Source of the DNA: Glossina fuscipes
Lineage: Eukaryota > Arthropoda > Insecta > Diptera > Glossinidae
NCBI RefSeq assembly: GCF_014805625.2
Contig: NW_023998459.1
Span: 2,992,596 to 3,056,595, forward strand
DNA length: 64,000 bases
Direction: 5' to 3'
This document shows positions 10,515 through 20,299 of the stretch, in pieces; within the stretch, counting starts at the first letter, position 1; every line of letters begins with the position of its first letter. A model generated the notes under the pieces. It ran no database searches, was not told the DNA's origin, and saw only the letters and a list, made by a program, of their open reading frames with translations. Position numbers and translations under genes: made by a program.

Positions 10515-13410
10515 GATGTGAAGTTATTGAGGTGGTTGGTAACCCTTTCACTATGATGTTTTTTTATTAATTAAACGCAACGCGAAAGTTGTATAGATCA
10601 AAGATTTTTGCAAGAAATATTAGCGAAAGTCAGATCGTGTGTTTTATTTGTGAATCAAATTATGAAATTTGTAAGGACTTGGAGATTACCATGTGTTAAG
10701 CAAAAGGGATTCAGAAACCATAATTAATTACTGTGAAATCCAAGGAACTTTCTACAACCTATGAGCGAATGCTATTACTACCCACAAACATAAGAGTTAA
10801 ACTGTTCCCTAACGTTTAATCAAAGCTGTTATATAATTTTCCATTAGCTATTTAAAAACACTTCTGCGAAGTATTAACTCGTTTTGCTGACATAAACGTG
10901 TTATAAACTGAACACCGAAACACATGAAATTCCATAATATCATCCAACAATATTGAACACAGCAGTGGAGGCCAGTGGAATTTTCAGTGAAACAATGACT
11001 ACATTTATCCATAAACAAGCAGAACTGTACATATATTCAACGTATGTATTCAAATATATATAAGCGAAACGATAGAAATTCATAAAATGAAACACGAAAG
11101 AAAAGTATGCAAGTTCGATTGCGTTATGTGCGTTTGGACCGTCTGGAAACTGTTCTGAAATGTATGGTATTTACAAATATCTCAAATGGATCGTTAAAAA
11201 CATGCCTTGACGTCATTCGCTAAGCAAATTGTTTAAACAAAAGACGCTATAAAAAAAAAATGTTTAATAGTATACGATGAAAATTAACCTACTTCTTTAA
11301 TGCGCGTTACTTATAGTTAGTCTTGGAATAGGTATTGAAGGCTAAATGTGTGAAATTTATCTCTATAATTTACATGTATGGTGGTGATCAAAATGAACGA
11401 ATTATTTTAATAAACGTTACTTGTGCTTGATTTTGAAATAGATATTAGTCCAGATGTCCAAAAATTGTACTTATGATTTACAAGCTTGATTATGAGTAGT
11501 TGCCATCAGTTAACCGAATATTAAGAAATCTGAAAATTGAATAGAAAATATACTTCAAACCTTTGCACTGCAAACATTTAACAACTTATGCTTCAGTGGT
11601 AAAATATCTCATAATTCGAAATCATTAGTCTATTAACTCACATTATCTTGGGAAAAGTTTGTCGTAAGTAATAGCTCAGCAGTCTCGATTTAATGCGCAT
11701 TTAATGCATAAAATAATTGAGCATAAATAGATAAAAATTTATATAGCCGCTGCAGTTATAAAGGTATTAAACCTAGATCGGCACAGGTCCGAACGTAACA
11801 AATTGGCGCCAGGTTATAAAAAGTGAAACGTGTCTAGTGTTTGCAAGTCGATATCTTTTATGAGTATCTTTGAATTTTTCCTCAAATCATCTGATTAATT
11901 TTAAGCTCGTTAAATTGATTTCCATTGGTAATTAAGTTTTCTGAATTGGAACGATTCGTGTGTTTGTCAAATATTGAATTAGTAGTCCGTTCTTGTATAC
12001 AAGTTATCACAAGGAAAAGTAATAAGCTAGCATAACCAAAGCTCGAATTTGAAGGTTAATTCCATATTGTTACTTAACATTTTATCAAAAAGGCAAAAAT
12101 TACAATAACCTTTTATTTTAGTGTCGGATGGGTTGGTGTTGATGTATGCCAAGTTGCAGCGTCAACAAATCGAAGTTTTTACCCAGTCTTTAGCGCCGAA
12201 AAAGACTAAAGAACTAGACGATTACTAGTCCAAAGTAAAACTGGTCTTCGAAGAATTAATGAATAACCCTGACTCAGTTGCTTAATCTGCTTTAAAAATA
12301 TCAGGTGATCACAAATTCGATCAATGCAGTAATCATTATTGCGAAATCAATGTTCGGCTACAATTAGGGATTGTTGTTTACACGTAGTGTATAGTGCATC
12401 AATATTCTGGACGATACTCTTACTCAAAAGTATACCTTAATGCCACAATCTACTGGATCACAAGGAGTACATATAGTGATACCTCCAAGTTTTTTGTCGA
12501 AAATCAAATATGTATTCTCTTCAATACTGAGGCAGAACATAAACTTTATAAATCGTATATGCAGTATACTTTAAATATTACAATACGTTATAATTAGAAG
12601 TTAAGTGTTGGAATAGCATGCTTATGCAAGCGAATCTTTCGATTGGTGGTTGAAATGATGGCTGCAAATTCTCCACGAAGGCTTAAGTGATTCCGCTATA
12701 ATCCCAAAATTTTCAAACCACTTCGTTTTATGCCATACGCAATGCATTTTTGGATTATGCGCGCTTGTCGCTTTGGCATTTTGCATTTGTATATATTTTT
12801 GCACTTTTTATAATATTTCTTTAGAAAGTGTCGTTTGTATCAAGCCGTTCGAGTTGTGCTGTACGACAAAAAAGTTATAATAGTAAAAATACCTTTGCTT
12901 TATTATCAAATTTGCATTTCTACGATCAAACTGTTACATAAAGTTGAGGAGAAATTACTTTGCTGATCAGACGTCAGGTCTCATTTTTCCACGGGAATTT
13001 GTAAGTGTGCACATATATGCGTTGAAAATTGCACATTAAACAGAGGCATAATTTCAATTAAACAAAATAACAGTGCATATGAACCGTAAATTCAACCACA
13101 AGACACTTATCACCGCGCTGGTGCGGTGGAATCGTGAGTTCACTTGTAGTGCTAAGTTCGATTTCGCGCTCTAACATGCTCAAGTTATTTTTGTGTAAAT
13201 TACATTTAGCAAATTTGAATATTGATGAATAATTGGAAATAATTATAATAATATTTTTCTTTTAATAACAGTAATAGGAAATATATTACAGTAGAAATCA
13301 GTAAGAATAATTGTAATAAGATGTTTTTGGCAATAAAGATATAGAAAAACAATGGTAACTACCCAAAAAAGCCAAATTTATTTATAGAAAGATGTTCACA
13401 TGCGAACAAT
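10515..13410. other. no intact gene; weak relics only
   Basis: Mostly AT-rich sequence without named features. At 12126-12260 the plus strand reads LMYAKLQRQQIEVFTQSLAP and, after a stop, SKVKLVFEELMNNPDS, which looks like decayed coding sequence, perhaps a retroelement gag, but I cannot assign it. A copy of the repeat word from 7.1-7.6 kb lies at 11255-11310. The ORF at 12394-12597 is not recognised. Confidence 0.4.
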
Positions 13411-13520
13411 ACAATTACTATTATTATTATAATTTTAGACTAATGAAATAAATTCGTAGACTAAAAAAAGACATTGACCGCTAGCAACAGGGGCTATCTA
13501 TTCTAATTTATAAAAGTACA

Positions 13521-13747
13521 TTAGATATTGAGCTTAGTAGTTTTGATAGAGTAATATATTGAATTGATATTCTGTTCTGAAGCTGATTTTGGAATGTCCA
13601 AAGGATTAATCGTTCCAAATACAATACTTCTAGCCAAGATAAAGTTAAGGCAGTCACAGAGAATGTGCTTTATAGCGCGAATTAGTCCACAATTGCAGAT
13701 AGGGGAAGAGGACTTCTTTGAGATCCATTGTGTGACCAAGGCGAATT
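13521..13747 (-). pseudogene. C-terminal HCCH-like tail of I-like ORF2
   Basis: The minus strand encodes SKKSSSPICNCGLIRAIKHI then LCDCLNFILARS, paralogous to KKSSSPICGQTLTIKHILCD in the plus-strand copy at 57.23-57.43 kb. The C-x-C...H-x3-C spacing is the putative zinc-binding tail found after RNase H in I-like LINEs. The frame ends at a stop at 13521-13523, just ahead of the 3' UTR. Confidence 0.7.
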
Positions 13748-14101
13748 CTCGAAGATGTTTGGATCTTGATTTTCTCAAAATTTGTTGACTATAAGGGTGG
13801 AGCTAACTGGGGGTTAATGGAAGAGTAGTGTTGATGATGGAATTGTAGGTTTCCTTCTGTAATTTTCTCTTTAACTTTTCTTCCAATGTATCTTTGAACA
13901 TCCAACTTTTCCGTGACATCGTCCATAATTAGAGGAGCAGAAGTAACATATCTCGCAGCTTGATCAGACTGCCCATTTTCCAATAAACCGATGTGACTCG
14001 AAGATGTTTGGATATTGATTTTCTCAAAATTTGTTGGCTATAAGGATGGAGGTAATTGGGGGTTAATGAAAGAGTAGTGTTGATGATGGAATTGTAGGTT
14101 T
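13748..14101 (-). repeat. internal 104-bp duplication replacing RNase H core
   Basis: Positions 13748-13851 and 13997-14101 are near-identical direct copies (about 104 bp each, both starting CTCGAAGATGTTTGGAT on the plus strand). In the related full-ended element this block occurs once, after RNase H. Here the extra copy sits between the early RNase H part (TEARAILHAVNLA) and the late part (SDQAARY...YIGRK), replacing roughly 180 bp that should carry the second and third catalytic strands. The first catalytic aspartate (YTDGS) and the glutamate in TEARAIL remain. Confidence 0.75.
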
Positions 14102-14299
14102 AGGCAAGGTTCACAGCGTGAAGGATAGCTCTGGCTTCAGTTGTGAAAGTTGAAGTACTTTCGTGAAATATGTGATTGAAAAGAACCTATCCTGAAGCAT
14201 CTACCACGGCACAAGCAGGTGGCAGACCAGAAGATTTCGAGCCATCTGTGTATAAAAGATTCCAACCGTTACTCTTCTGTACTTGGTTTTTTTTAGCTA

Positions 14300-14872
14300 T
14301 TAGATTCCCGAAGACGTAATTTGGGGTATCTTCTTTTTGTGCATAGACAGCGAGATGTCAAAAGAGCAGTCTTCCAAAATCCATGGAGGTTTAAAACCAA
14401 AAGAGCGGAAATTTTTTAAGGGAATATTTAATTCCTTTGCGACGTACAAACAATGGTCAATTGCAGATGGTGAGTTTGGAATTTTTTTCGCAATAATAAT
14501 CTCTTTCACGTCATCACCGAGAATAGATTTGTTTGAATTAAGAAGCCTGGGGACTATTTTACCTTTTAACTCATAAAGTCTATTCTCTAAAGCTGGGAGA
14601 CCAGTTTCAATTATAACGTTATTTATGTGCGTCGTCTGAAAAGGTTTGAGGATGTTGATATTAGATTTGCAGCTATTGCCATAAATGATCAAAGCATAGT
14701 CAATCTTGCTTAACACATGCATTTTGGTAAGATAAGCAATAGTGTTAACGTGCGCACGGCTTCTCCAAGCAACGTACTGTATGAAATTCACCCTTGTTAA
14801 AAGAGAGTTTTTTAACCGAAGACAGTGTGTTTTATACTCGATACTCGTTGGAAAACGTGAGTCCGAAAACAT
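14300..14872 (-). pseudogene. I-like LINE ORF2 fragment between RT and RNase H
   Basis: This 190-codon open frame is the longest surviving part of the truncated copy. It matches the region at 56.2-56.6 kb nearly residue for residue where both exist: YVAWRSRAHVNTIAYLTKM here against YVAWRSHAHINIIAYLTKM there. It is the linker that follows the RT thumb in I-like LINEs. This copy retains a stretch (IIYGNSCKSNINILKPFQTT and about 25 further residues) that is deleted in the plus-strand copy, so it is more complete here. The frame continues at its end into the RNase H region (NGWNLLYTDGS near 14245-14270), after a stop at 14300. Confidence 0.75.
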
Positions 14873-15019
14873 GGAGCGCCTGCACCTTTAGTACTGGTAA
14901 GTCATTAACATGCAGCAGTAGATTTCCTGCATCGCACATTTGTTTTCGACAGAGCGGTATCCCGGTATTTGCGTCGCGCTTGTTACTTTGGAAAACGTGT
15001 AGATTATTCGTTAAAAAGT

Positions 15020-16900
15020 AGGGAAACCAATTTGTGAATCGGTAAATTTAATTTTGCAAGGCTACAATTTAATGTTCAGGGCTTTTGATGTTATTCTTTT
15101 CTTAAGTTGATGATGTGCGTTGATTTTCTCTATGGGATCACAATTCGCAATACTTCTTCAGGAAATTGTTTACCAGTGACAGAAACTGGCACATATTGCA
15201 CCAAATTGATTGTTGGCTGACTAAAAAGTTCAGACGTGCGCGAAAAGGATGAGTATGCCTTAACAGAGACATTTGATTCGGCTACAAACGTTTTAGTATT
15301 GGTTTGTTCCAATTCAACTTTGGAATTAGGGAGGTAGTTAATCACACACATTCACACTCCCATTGTCTCTTTTGCCAGTTTTTTAACTGAGATCACTGAC
15401 TTCAAATTACAAAAATTCAACGCGTTTACGAGCTTCAATTTGTCTTCCATGATAGGTAGGCTTTTCTTTCGTGTGAATTTTACCATCTTCTGTGGCAGCT
15501 GAGATTTCATCTAATACCATGACTTCAGTACTTTTCTGGTATATTCCCTTATCTACACTCTTTTCGTTTGATTATGCTCATAGTCCTCACGATCGACCGG
15601 GACGTTGTTTTCGTTGCTTTTCATAAGGACATGAGTCCCAAACCCTTGTATGCGTTGTATTTGCTTTTTATGGTCTTGCCTCGGTTTGAAAATTTTTTAA
15701 TTTGTATTTCTACAACGTTTTCCATAACTCTTAGTAAAAAGTTGGACTCATAAATTGAACAATTGACGTGTTCGCTACGCCAGAAGATGTGTTTTCGGTC
15801 TAAGTGAGCTGTTTTTCGACGTTGATTGATGTGACGCAGCTATTACTTCTGTTGATCAAATCGTAGTGAAGTACGCCCGATTACTTAAGATATAGTTGGC
15901 CTAAATTCTGGATAATTAATGTTTTCGCTTTCAACGTTTCGCGAAACAGCTAAACGATGCTTTGTTGCAAATTGTTGCGTAAATTCTAGCAGACGTCATG
16001 GCAAAAAGGTTGCGGATATATAACACATGAGAATAATATATGCGGATATATTAAATCTATCAAGCCTAAGTCGTTATGATCATTACGATGTGCTTTAAAT
16101 TTAGCGGAAAATTATTGTAAAAATGCCATAACTGCCTGAAGCAAGCTTGTGATGCTTCTTGCTGCACTTTTTTCATGTGCGTTATTAGAAACCGTGTAAC
16201 ACGCACACATTACTAACCGTTAACAAGACTGTTTCCCGTTTTACGCGAAGTAACTTTATTCATTATTGTCTGTTTAATAGTGTTAATTGTGACACGTATA
16301 TTTGTTTAAAATTTCTTTTAGTCAACTTTTTTGTGTTAACCACTCGAACCTGGTTCTACAATTCTGTTCGCATGTGTTTTTTAGCATGGAGTGTTTCGGA
16401 CTTTAAGCACCGAGCTGTGTTTTCATGTATGCGTTTTATTATTATTATACACTCCATCACTTCTGGTACAGGGTTATTAAGTTTGTGCGGACGTATGTAT
16501 CACAAAGAAGGATTTAAGATGGATCCATTTTTTATTATACCGATCGATTTTATAAATCTTGAACTGATCTTGTCCGTCCGCTTGTCCATCTGATCTCAGT
16601 CCTTTTTCGTTTCCATTCAACCTATAAACGGCAATTTTTGATTAAATTTGGTTTTTGGCCCAAGTTCTGCCAGGTTTCAATTTCCAAGCTCTCTAGTTTT
16701 CTTCATTTAGGACAAGACCAACATAGCAATTACACTTTCCATTTTTCCGAATTTTTTTCATTTCTATGAGCGTTATTTCTGTTGCTTTAAACCTGTTGTT
16801 AATTTTGCTATTGTTATCAACTTTTTAGTTGTTATTGATGGTATTGGTGGTGTAGATACTTAGCCGTTGTTACTATTGTTATCGTTTTTGCTAATACGCA
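15020..16900. other. no recognised gene
   Basis: Two minus-strand stretches look like decayed coding sequence: 15130-15351 (73 codons; QPTINLVQYVPVSVTGKQF) and about 15415-15530 (MVLDEISAATEDGKIHTKEK). I know no family for them. The rest is AT-rich, with a GTT-rich patch at about 16790-16890. Confidence 0.4.
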
Positions 16901-16904
16901 TTGT

Positions 16905-17640
16905 GTGCGTTACGTTTGCAAGGACCACAAGGAAAGTTCAGACACACCACAAAGTATATACATTCTTGATCAGCATCAAATTTTGAATCGATCTAAGCAT
17001 GTCCATTTATCTCTCTGGCTGTCCGTTCGTTTGAGTAGCGCCTGCTGTAAACATCCTCCTGGCCGCAAAATTCAAGCTTTGGACTTCAAAGTTGGCAGAG
17101 ACAGGTGGGTATTGGTAAACGGGCCAGGTCGGTCAAAGTGCATGCCTACAGTACATCGTAAAATAAAACCATCTGTTTTTCAAAAAGAATAAAGCATTGG
17201 TTTTTCGTTCATTACTTATGAACTACAGCAGATAAAACGAGCAATAATGCAGTACCTTTAAAAAACAGAAAAAATTATCATCAATTTTATGGCATAATTT
17301 CATTTTTTCTTTCAAAATATAACGCAGAGAAGCAAACTTCGGAAATCGCATACGGTATAAAAATCCTTGGCCAGGTTCAAATTTGTAATTCACCTAAACA
17401 TGCCCAAATATGTAGTATCTGTGATAAAGATTCCCTATTCGCAAAAATGAAGATGTCGCCTACAAACTTTCAAGAGAAATTGGAAAAGCGCCAAACTTTT
17501 GAAAGAACACGCCCACACGGTTCAGCCGTGGCTATCCAATATTTTGGAGTATAAAAATGTAATTCCTCCCTTTTTTTAGGATCATAGTGATGGGTGTAAA
17601 AGATTCGGTTACAATCGATAATAACTTTTACTTATTATAT
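16905..17640 (+). repeat. dispersed fly repeat, copy 1
   Basis: The block contains TTCTTGATCAGCATCAAATT, GATCTAAGCATGTCCATTT, a TGTCCGTTCGT string and CTCCTGGCCGCAAAATTCAA, and ends with a GATTCGGTTACAATCGATAA string near 17600. The same ordered words occur at 38.65-38.74 and 39.56-40.31 kb. It has no sustained ORF. I recognise the layout as a widespread non-coding dipteran repeat, probably a non-autonomous DNA element, but cannot name it. Confidence 0.6.
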
Positions 17641-18132
17641 CGCAAAAACCGGTTTTGTTTTTTAAGACACATACCTTTTTCACCTATTATCCGACTCCAT
17701 TGACCCCCATACTAAAACAGTCATTGCCAATCTCGCCGTAAGCCGTTAGTCCAAGAACCTGGTATGAACCTGGGACTAGAATTTGCGAGTAAACGCCTCA
17801 TTCGTAGTGGAGCGACGTTATATTTGGTCTCACCAGCAAACATTACGAAAAGAATGAGCTTAGAAACATGTTCGTGTTGATGGCGATAAACGAAAGTCTT
17901 TCCTCTTCATTTTTTGGTATTTCTTATTCTTTTATCTTAAGTTAAGGCATATTTTTTTTTTTATTATTCCGTGTATTGTTCCAACATTAACTTTTTTCTC
18001 AATGCTGAAATACACTTTATAATTCTAATAATAACTTGAAAGTGTACATGCATTTTTGTGTTTTTTCGCTATTAATTATTTACAACAACTCAAACTTTTT
18101 CAATTTACTACAAATGCAGCGAATTATTTTAA

Positions 18133-18250
18133 TGAGAAAAAAGTAAGTTTAGCGGTCTGAGGACTCAACTTCGGGATTTCCCACAAGAATTTGTGGGCCG
18201 AAAGAGACTCTACGCAGGGCAGGGTGTAGAAGAGGTCAGTCAAAACATTA
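18133..18250 (-). mobile_element. LINE-type 3'-end fragment, copy 1
   Basis: The plus strand here (GACTCAACTTCGGGATTTCC through GGGCCGAAAGAGACTCTACG) is clearly related to 35.58-35.69 kb (GACCCAACTTCGGGATCTCC through GAGCCGAAGGAGACCATAGG). In the second copy the homology abuts a poly-T run, so both are read as minus-strand LINE 3' ends. This copy has no clear poly-A. It overlaps a 74-codon minus ORF of unknown meaning. Confidence 0.55.
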
Positions 18251-18790
18251 GTCAGCCCGGGAAGAAAGTTCCGGTCGTGCCTTTGTGGAATATTTGTTGG
18301 ATAAAAAGTGAAACCTACTATTACTGCCGAACTAGCTTTACCGTACATGCGTCTTTATCCATTACAATTTTCGACCGTCTGATCTTTTGACAGCATTAAT
18401 ATAATATGTTATTGTGTAGTATTAAAGTTTCTTGCTTTGACTAAATGATTAAAAATATTAATTATTTTCTGTCATGTACGCCTATCGAGAATACATATGA
18501 AGGAAATAAATGTATCCAAGATAAGGCAAAATGATTCGTGAGTTCACCATATCAATATACTGGTTTTTTATCCTCACGGAACAAATTAACAATCGTAATT
18601 TCACTAGTTGTAAACCTGTATTAGAACTATAGAAGTAATAAAAAATATGTGGCTAAAAGTACGAAGATCCATGTATTTTTACTTTGTTTATAAATTTCTT
18701 GGGAAGGGATCTTCCGCAAAGCCCTGAGTTATATCCCGGCTAAGAAGTACCATCACGCTACAATTGAAACGGCTAACAGGTTAAACAGGT

Positions 18791-18862
18791 GAAGTGTGAC
18801 GTAATTTTTATTTTCTTTTAGCAAAAGAATTATGCTGAATTTGCATAATTCTGTCACACTTC
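18791..18862. repeat. nested perfect inverted repeat (hairpin)
   Basis: GAAGTGTGAC (18791-18800) pairs with GTCACACTTC (18853-18862). Inside it GAATTATGC (18827-18835) pairs with GCATAATTC (18843-18851) around a 7-nt loop. The arms are perfect. It could be a cruciform, an RNA hairpin, or the core of a small foldback element; no flanking duplication was found. Confidence 0.7.
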
Positions 18863-18964
18863 AAAGTGGATGCATATGACGATAGGCGATCACTCTACAA
18901 TTTCTTCACTTTATCTTATAATTAACACACGACTTACCGAGGGTCTACTCTGGACTCTAAAACG

Positions 18965-19086
18965 CGACTAACTTAATAAAAGCTAAAACTAGCGTATTCT
19001 GCCCTATTCTATTCTTATGCTATTCGTATCCTATCTTATTCTATCCTTATTCTATTCCTTTCCTATATTAAACTATTCTTATTCTT
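18965..19086 (-). repeat. TATTC-rich terminal repeat, copy A (LTR-like)
   Basis: The plus strand reads CTAACTT...AAAACTAGCGTATTCTGCC followed by many TATTCTATTC pentamer units. The same ordered sequence occurs at 24122-24235. A shared unique word (AAAACTAGCGTATTCT) plus the pentamer tract in direct orientation about 5.2 kb apart suggests remnants of the two LTRs of one element. The parts of the copies outside this block do not match, so full LTR boundaries cannot be set. Confidence 0.5.
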
Positions 19087-19096
19087 GATCGCAGAG

Positions 19097-19204
19097 CCTG
19101 ATATTTCGGCTTTCCGACATCGGGGTGCCGGATCGTTGGCCGTTAGTCCCATCAGCTCTCTTGAACCTCTGGCTTTCCGACGTTGAAATGCTGGGCCGTT
19201 GGCC
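19097..19204. repeat. two-copy tandem repeat in the gag-like region
   Basis: GGCTTTCCGAC is preceded by CCTGATATTTC at 19097-19119 and by CCTCT at 19166-19181. Both continue through a matching segment ending in CGTTGGCC. The period is about 65-68 bp. On the minus strand each unit encodes a VGKPE/VGKPK motif. Confidence 0.6.
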
Positions 19205-19399
19205 AGGGAGGTACGGGTTGTGTCAACATTGGCCACTATGGGCGCACATTTGGTTGACAGACCCTTGGCTGTTGGTGACTTATTGTTGCTATTTTGTTTG
19301 TATAATGCTGACGATATTAATATGATCTGCTCGTAGCAGTTGATATGAGCGTAGTTAGTTGTAGCTATGACTGTTGTGGCGTTGAATATATCGTAGTTG

Positions 19400-19640
19400 G
19401 TGTGATGCTGTTGTTATGATTGTTTAACGTTGTTGCTGAAATGGTAAGGTGGTGGTAGTTGTAGTATATGGTCGCTGTTATTGATGATTTCGTTGTTGTT
19501 ATAAGGCCGTCGTTTGAGGTTGCTGATGATCCTATTATGATGTGATCGTAGCAGTCGATGTGAGCGTACTTCGTTATGGCTGTGATTGTTGTTTTGTTGA
19601 GTTTGTTGTAGTTGTTGTGATGCCATTGCTATAGTTGTTT
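19400..19640. repeat. GTT/CAA-rich low-complexity tract
   Basis: Runs of GTTGTT, GTTGTAG and related triplets dominate. Read on the minus strand they give Asn/Gln-rich peptide (NNNEIINNSDHI), in keeping with a poly-Asn/Gln linker in the gag-like gene. Confidence 0.6.
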
Positions 19641-20299
19641 AACGCTGTAGTTGACACGGCGGTGATAATTGTTGGGGTTTGCAGTGGATACTATTGATGA
19701 TTTTTGTAAAGGTTGATGATGTTGTGTATGCAGGTGGGTGTTGTCTTGGTATTTGGCATGGCCCCATCAGGGCTGATGCGATTTTATTGCCTGGGCATTT
19801 ATAAACGTGGACGTTGTTGTCGTAATGATTGATGTTGTTCATGTAAGTGAGGGCGATGTTATTTTGATGACTGTTGGTTCGCCTTCTAAAGTGGCCTGTT
19901 TTGCGGAGGAGGCTTCGGCGGATCGGGTACTTAGCGCCTATAGGTGCAGCCAAGGCCGTCTTGTTTAACTGCCCATTCCCCTCGGGGGCTGACGATGATG
20001 ACGTACAGTTCCTTTCTTGTCCACTGGTTCGCCGTCAGCCACATGTCTCGCGTGAGATGCTGGCGAAAGCGACGCTGCCTTGTGAGCACCCCCAGCTCGG
20101 TCTGTAGCTCTAACAGCCGTGTGACGACCTCGGGCCTGTGGTCTTGATTGATGGATTGGGCCCAACGCCTTCTAATCTCTTGGACGGTGCCCGTCATGTC
20201 CAGGTCGAACTCCTCTAAGCAGGCTTGGAGTTCATCCCGGCGCAGGGAGTTCCCCGAGGTGACGCGCAGCGGCGATGTCATGCTAGCGATGAGACGGCT

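Larger units (their letters stand above)
13414..15012 (-). mobile_element. 5'-truncated I-like LINE copy, rearranged
   Basis: On the minus strand this matches the 3' part of the full-ended element at 53.4-57.5 kb, from about 50 codons after the catalytic RT box through RNase H to the 3' end. Both copies finish with the same 3' UTR (TTTATTTCATTAGT, then AAAATTATAATAATAA) and a TAA-repeat tail, here at 13414-13431. A (TAA)n tail instead of poly-A is the hallmark of I-factor-like elements. The 5' edge, near 15000-15015, is estimated from loss of similarity. Frameshifts, stops and an internal duplication make it dead. Target duplications were not identified. Confidence 0.8.
19090..20281 (-). pseudogene. 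degenerate gag-like gene with SAP-like N-terminus
   Basis: The ATG at 20279-20281 opens a 116-codon minus frame. Residues about 13-46 (LRRDELQACLEEFDLDMTG, then a TVQEIRRRWAQ string) fit the two-helix SAP-type fold (LxxxLxxxxLxxxGxxxxLxxR) found at the start of some LTR-element Gag proteins. After its stop at 19931, other frames continue as Asn/Gln/His-rich sequence (19.41-19.95 kb). Near 19.10-19.20 kb a tandem repeat follows, with the minus strand giving HFNVGKPE and HPDVGKPK about 68 bp apart. GC content is well above the flanks. No pol, protease or zinc knuckle is found downstream before the TATTC repeat, so the element looks gag-only. Assignment to a specific LTR clade is not possible; a non-retroelement SAP protein is the alternative. 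Confidence 0.5.
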
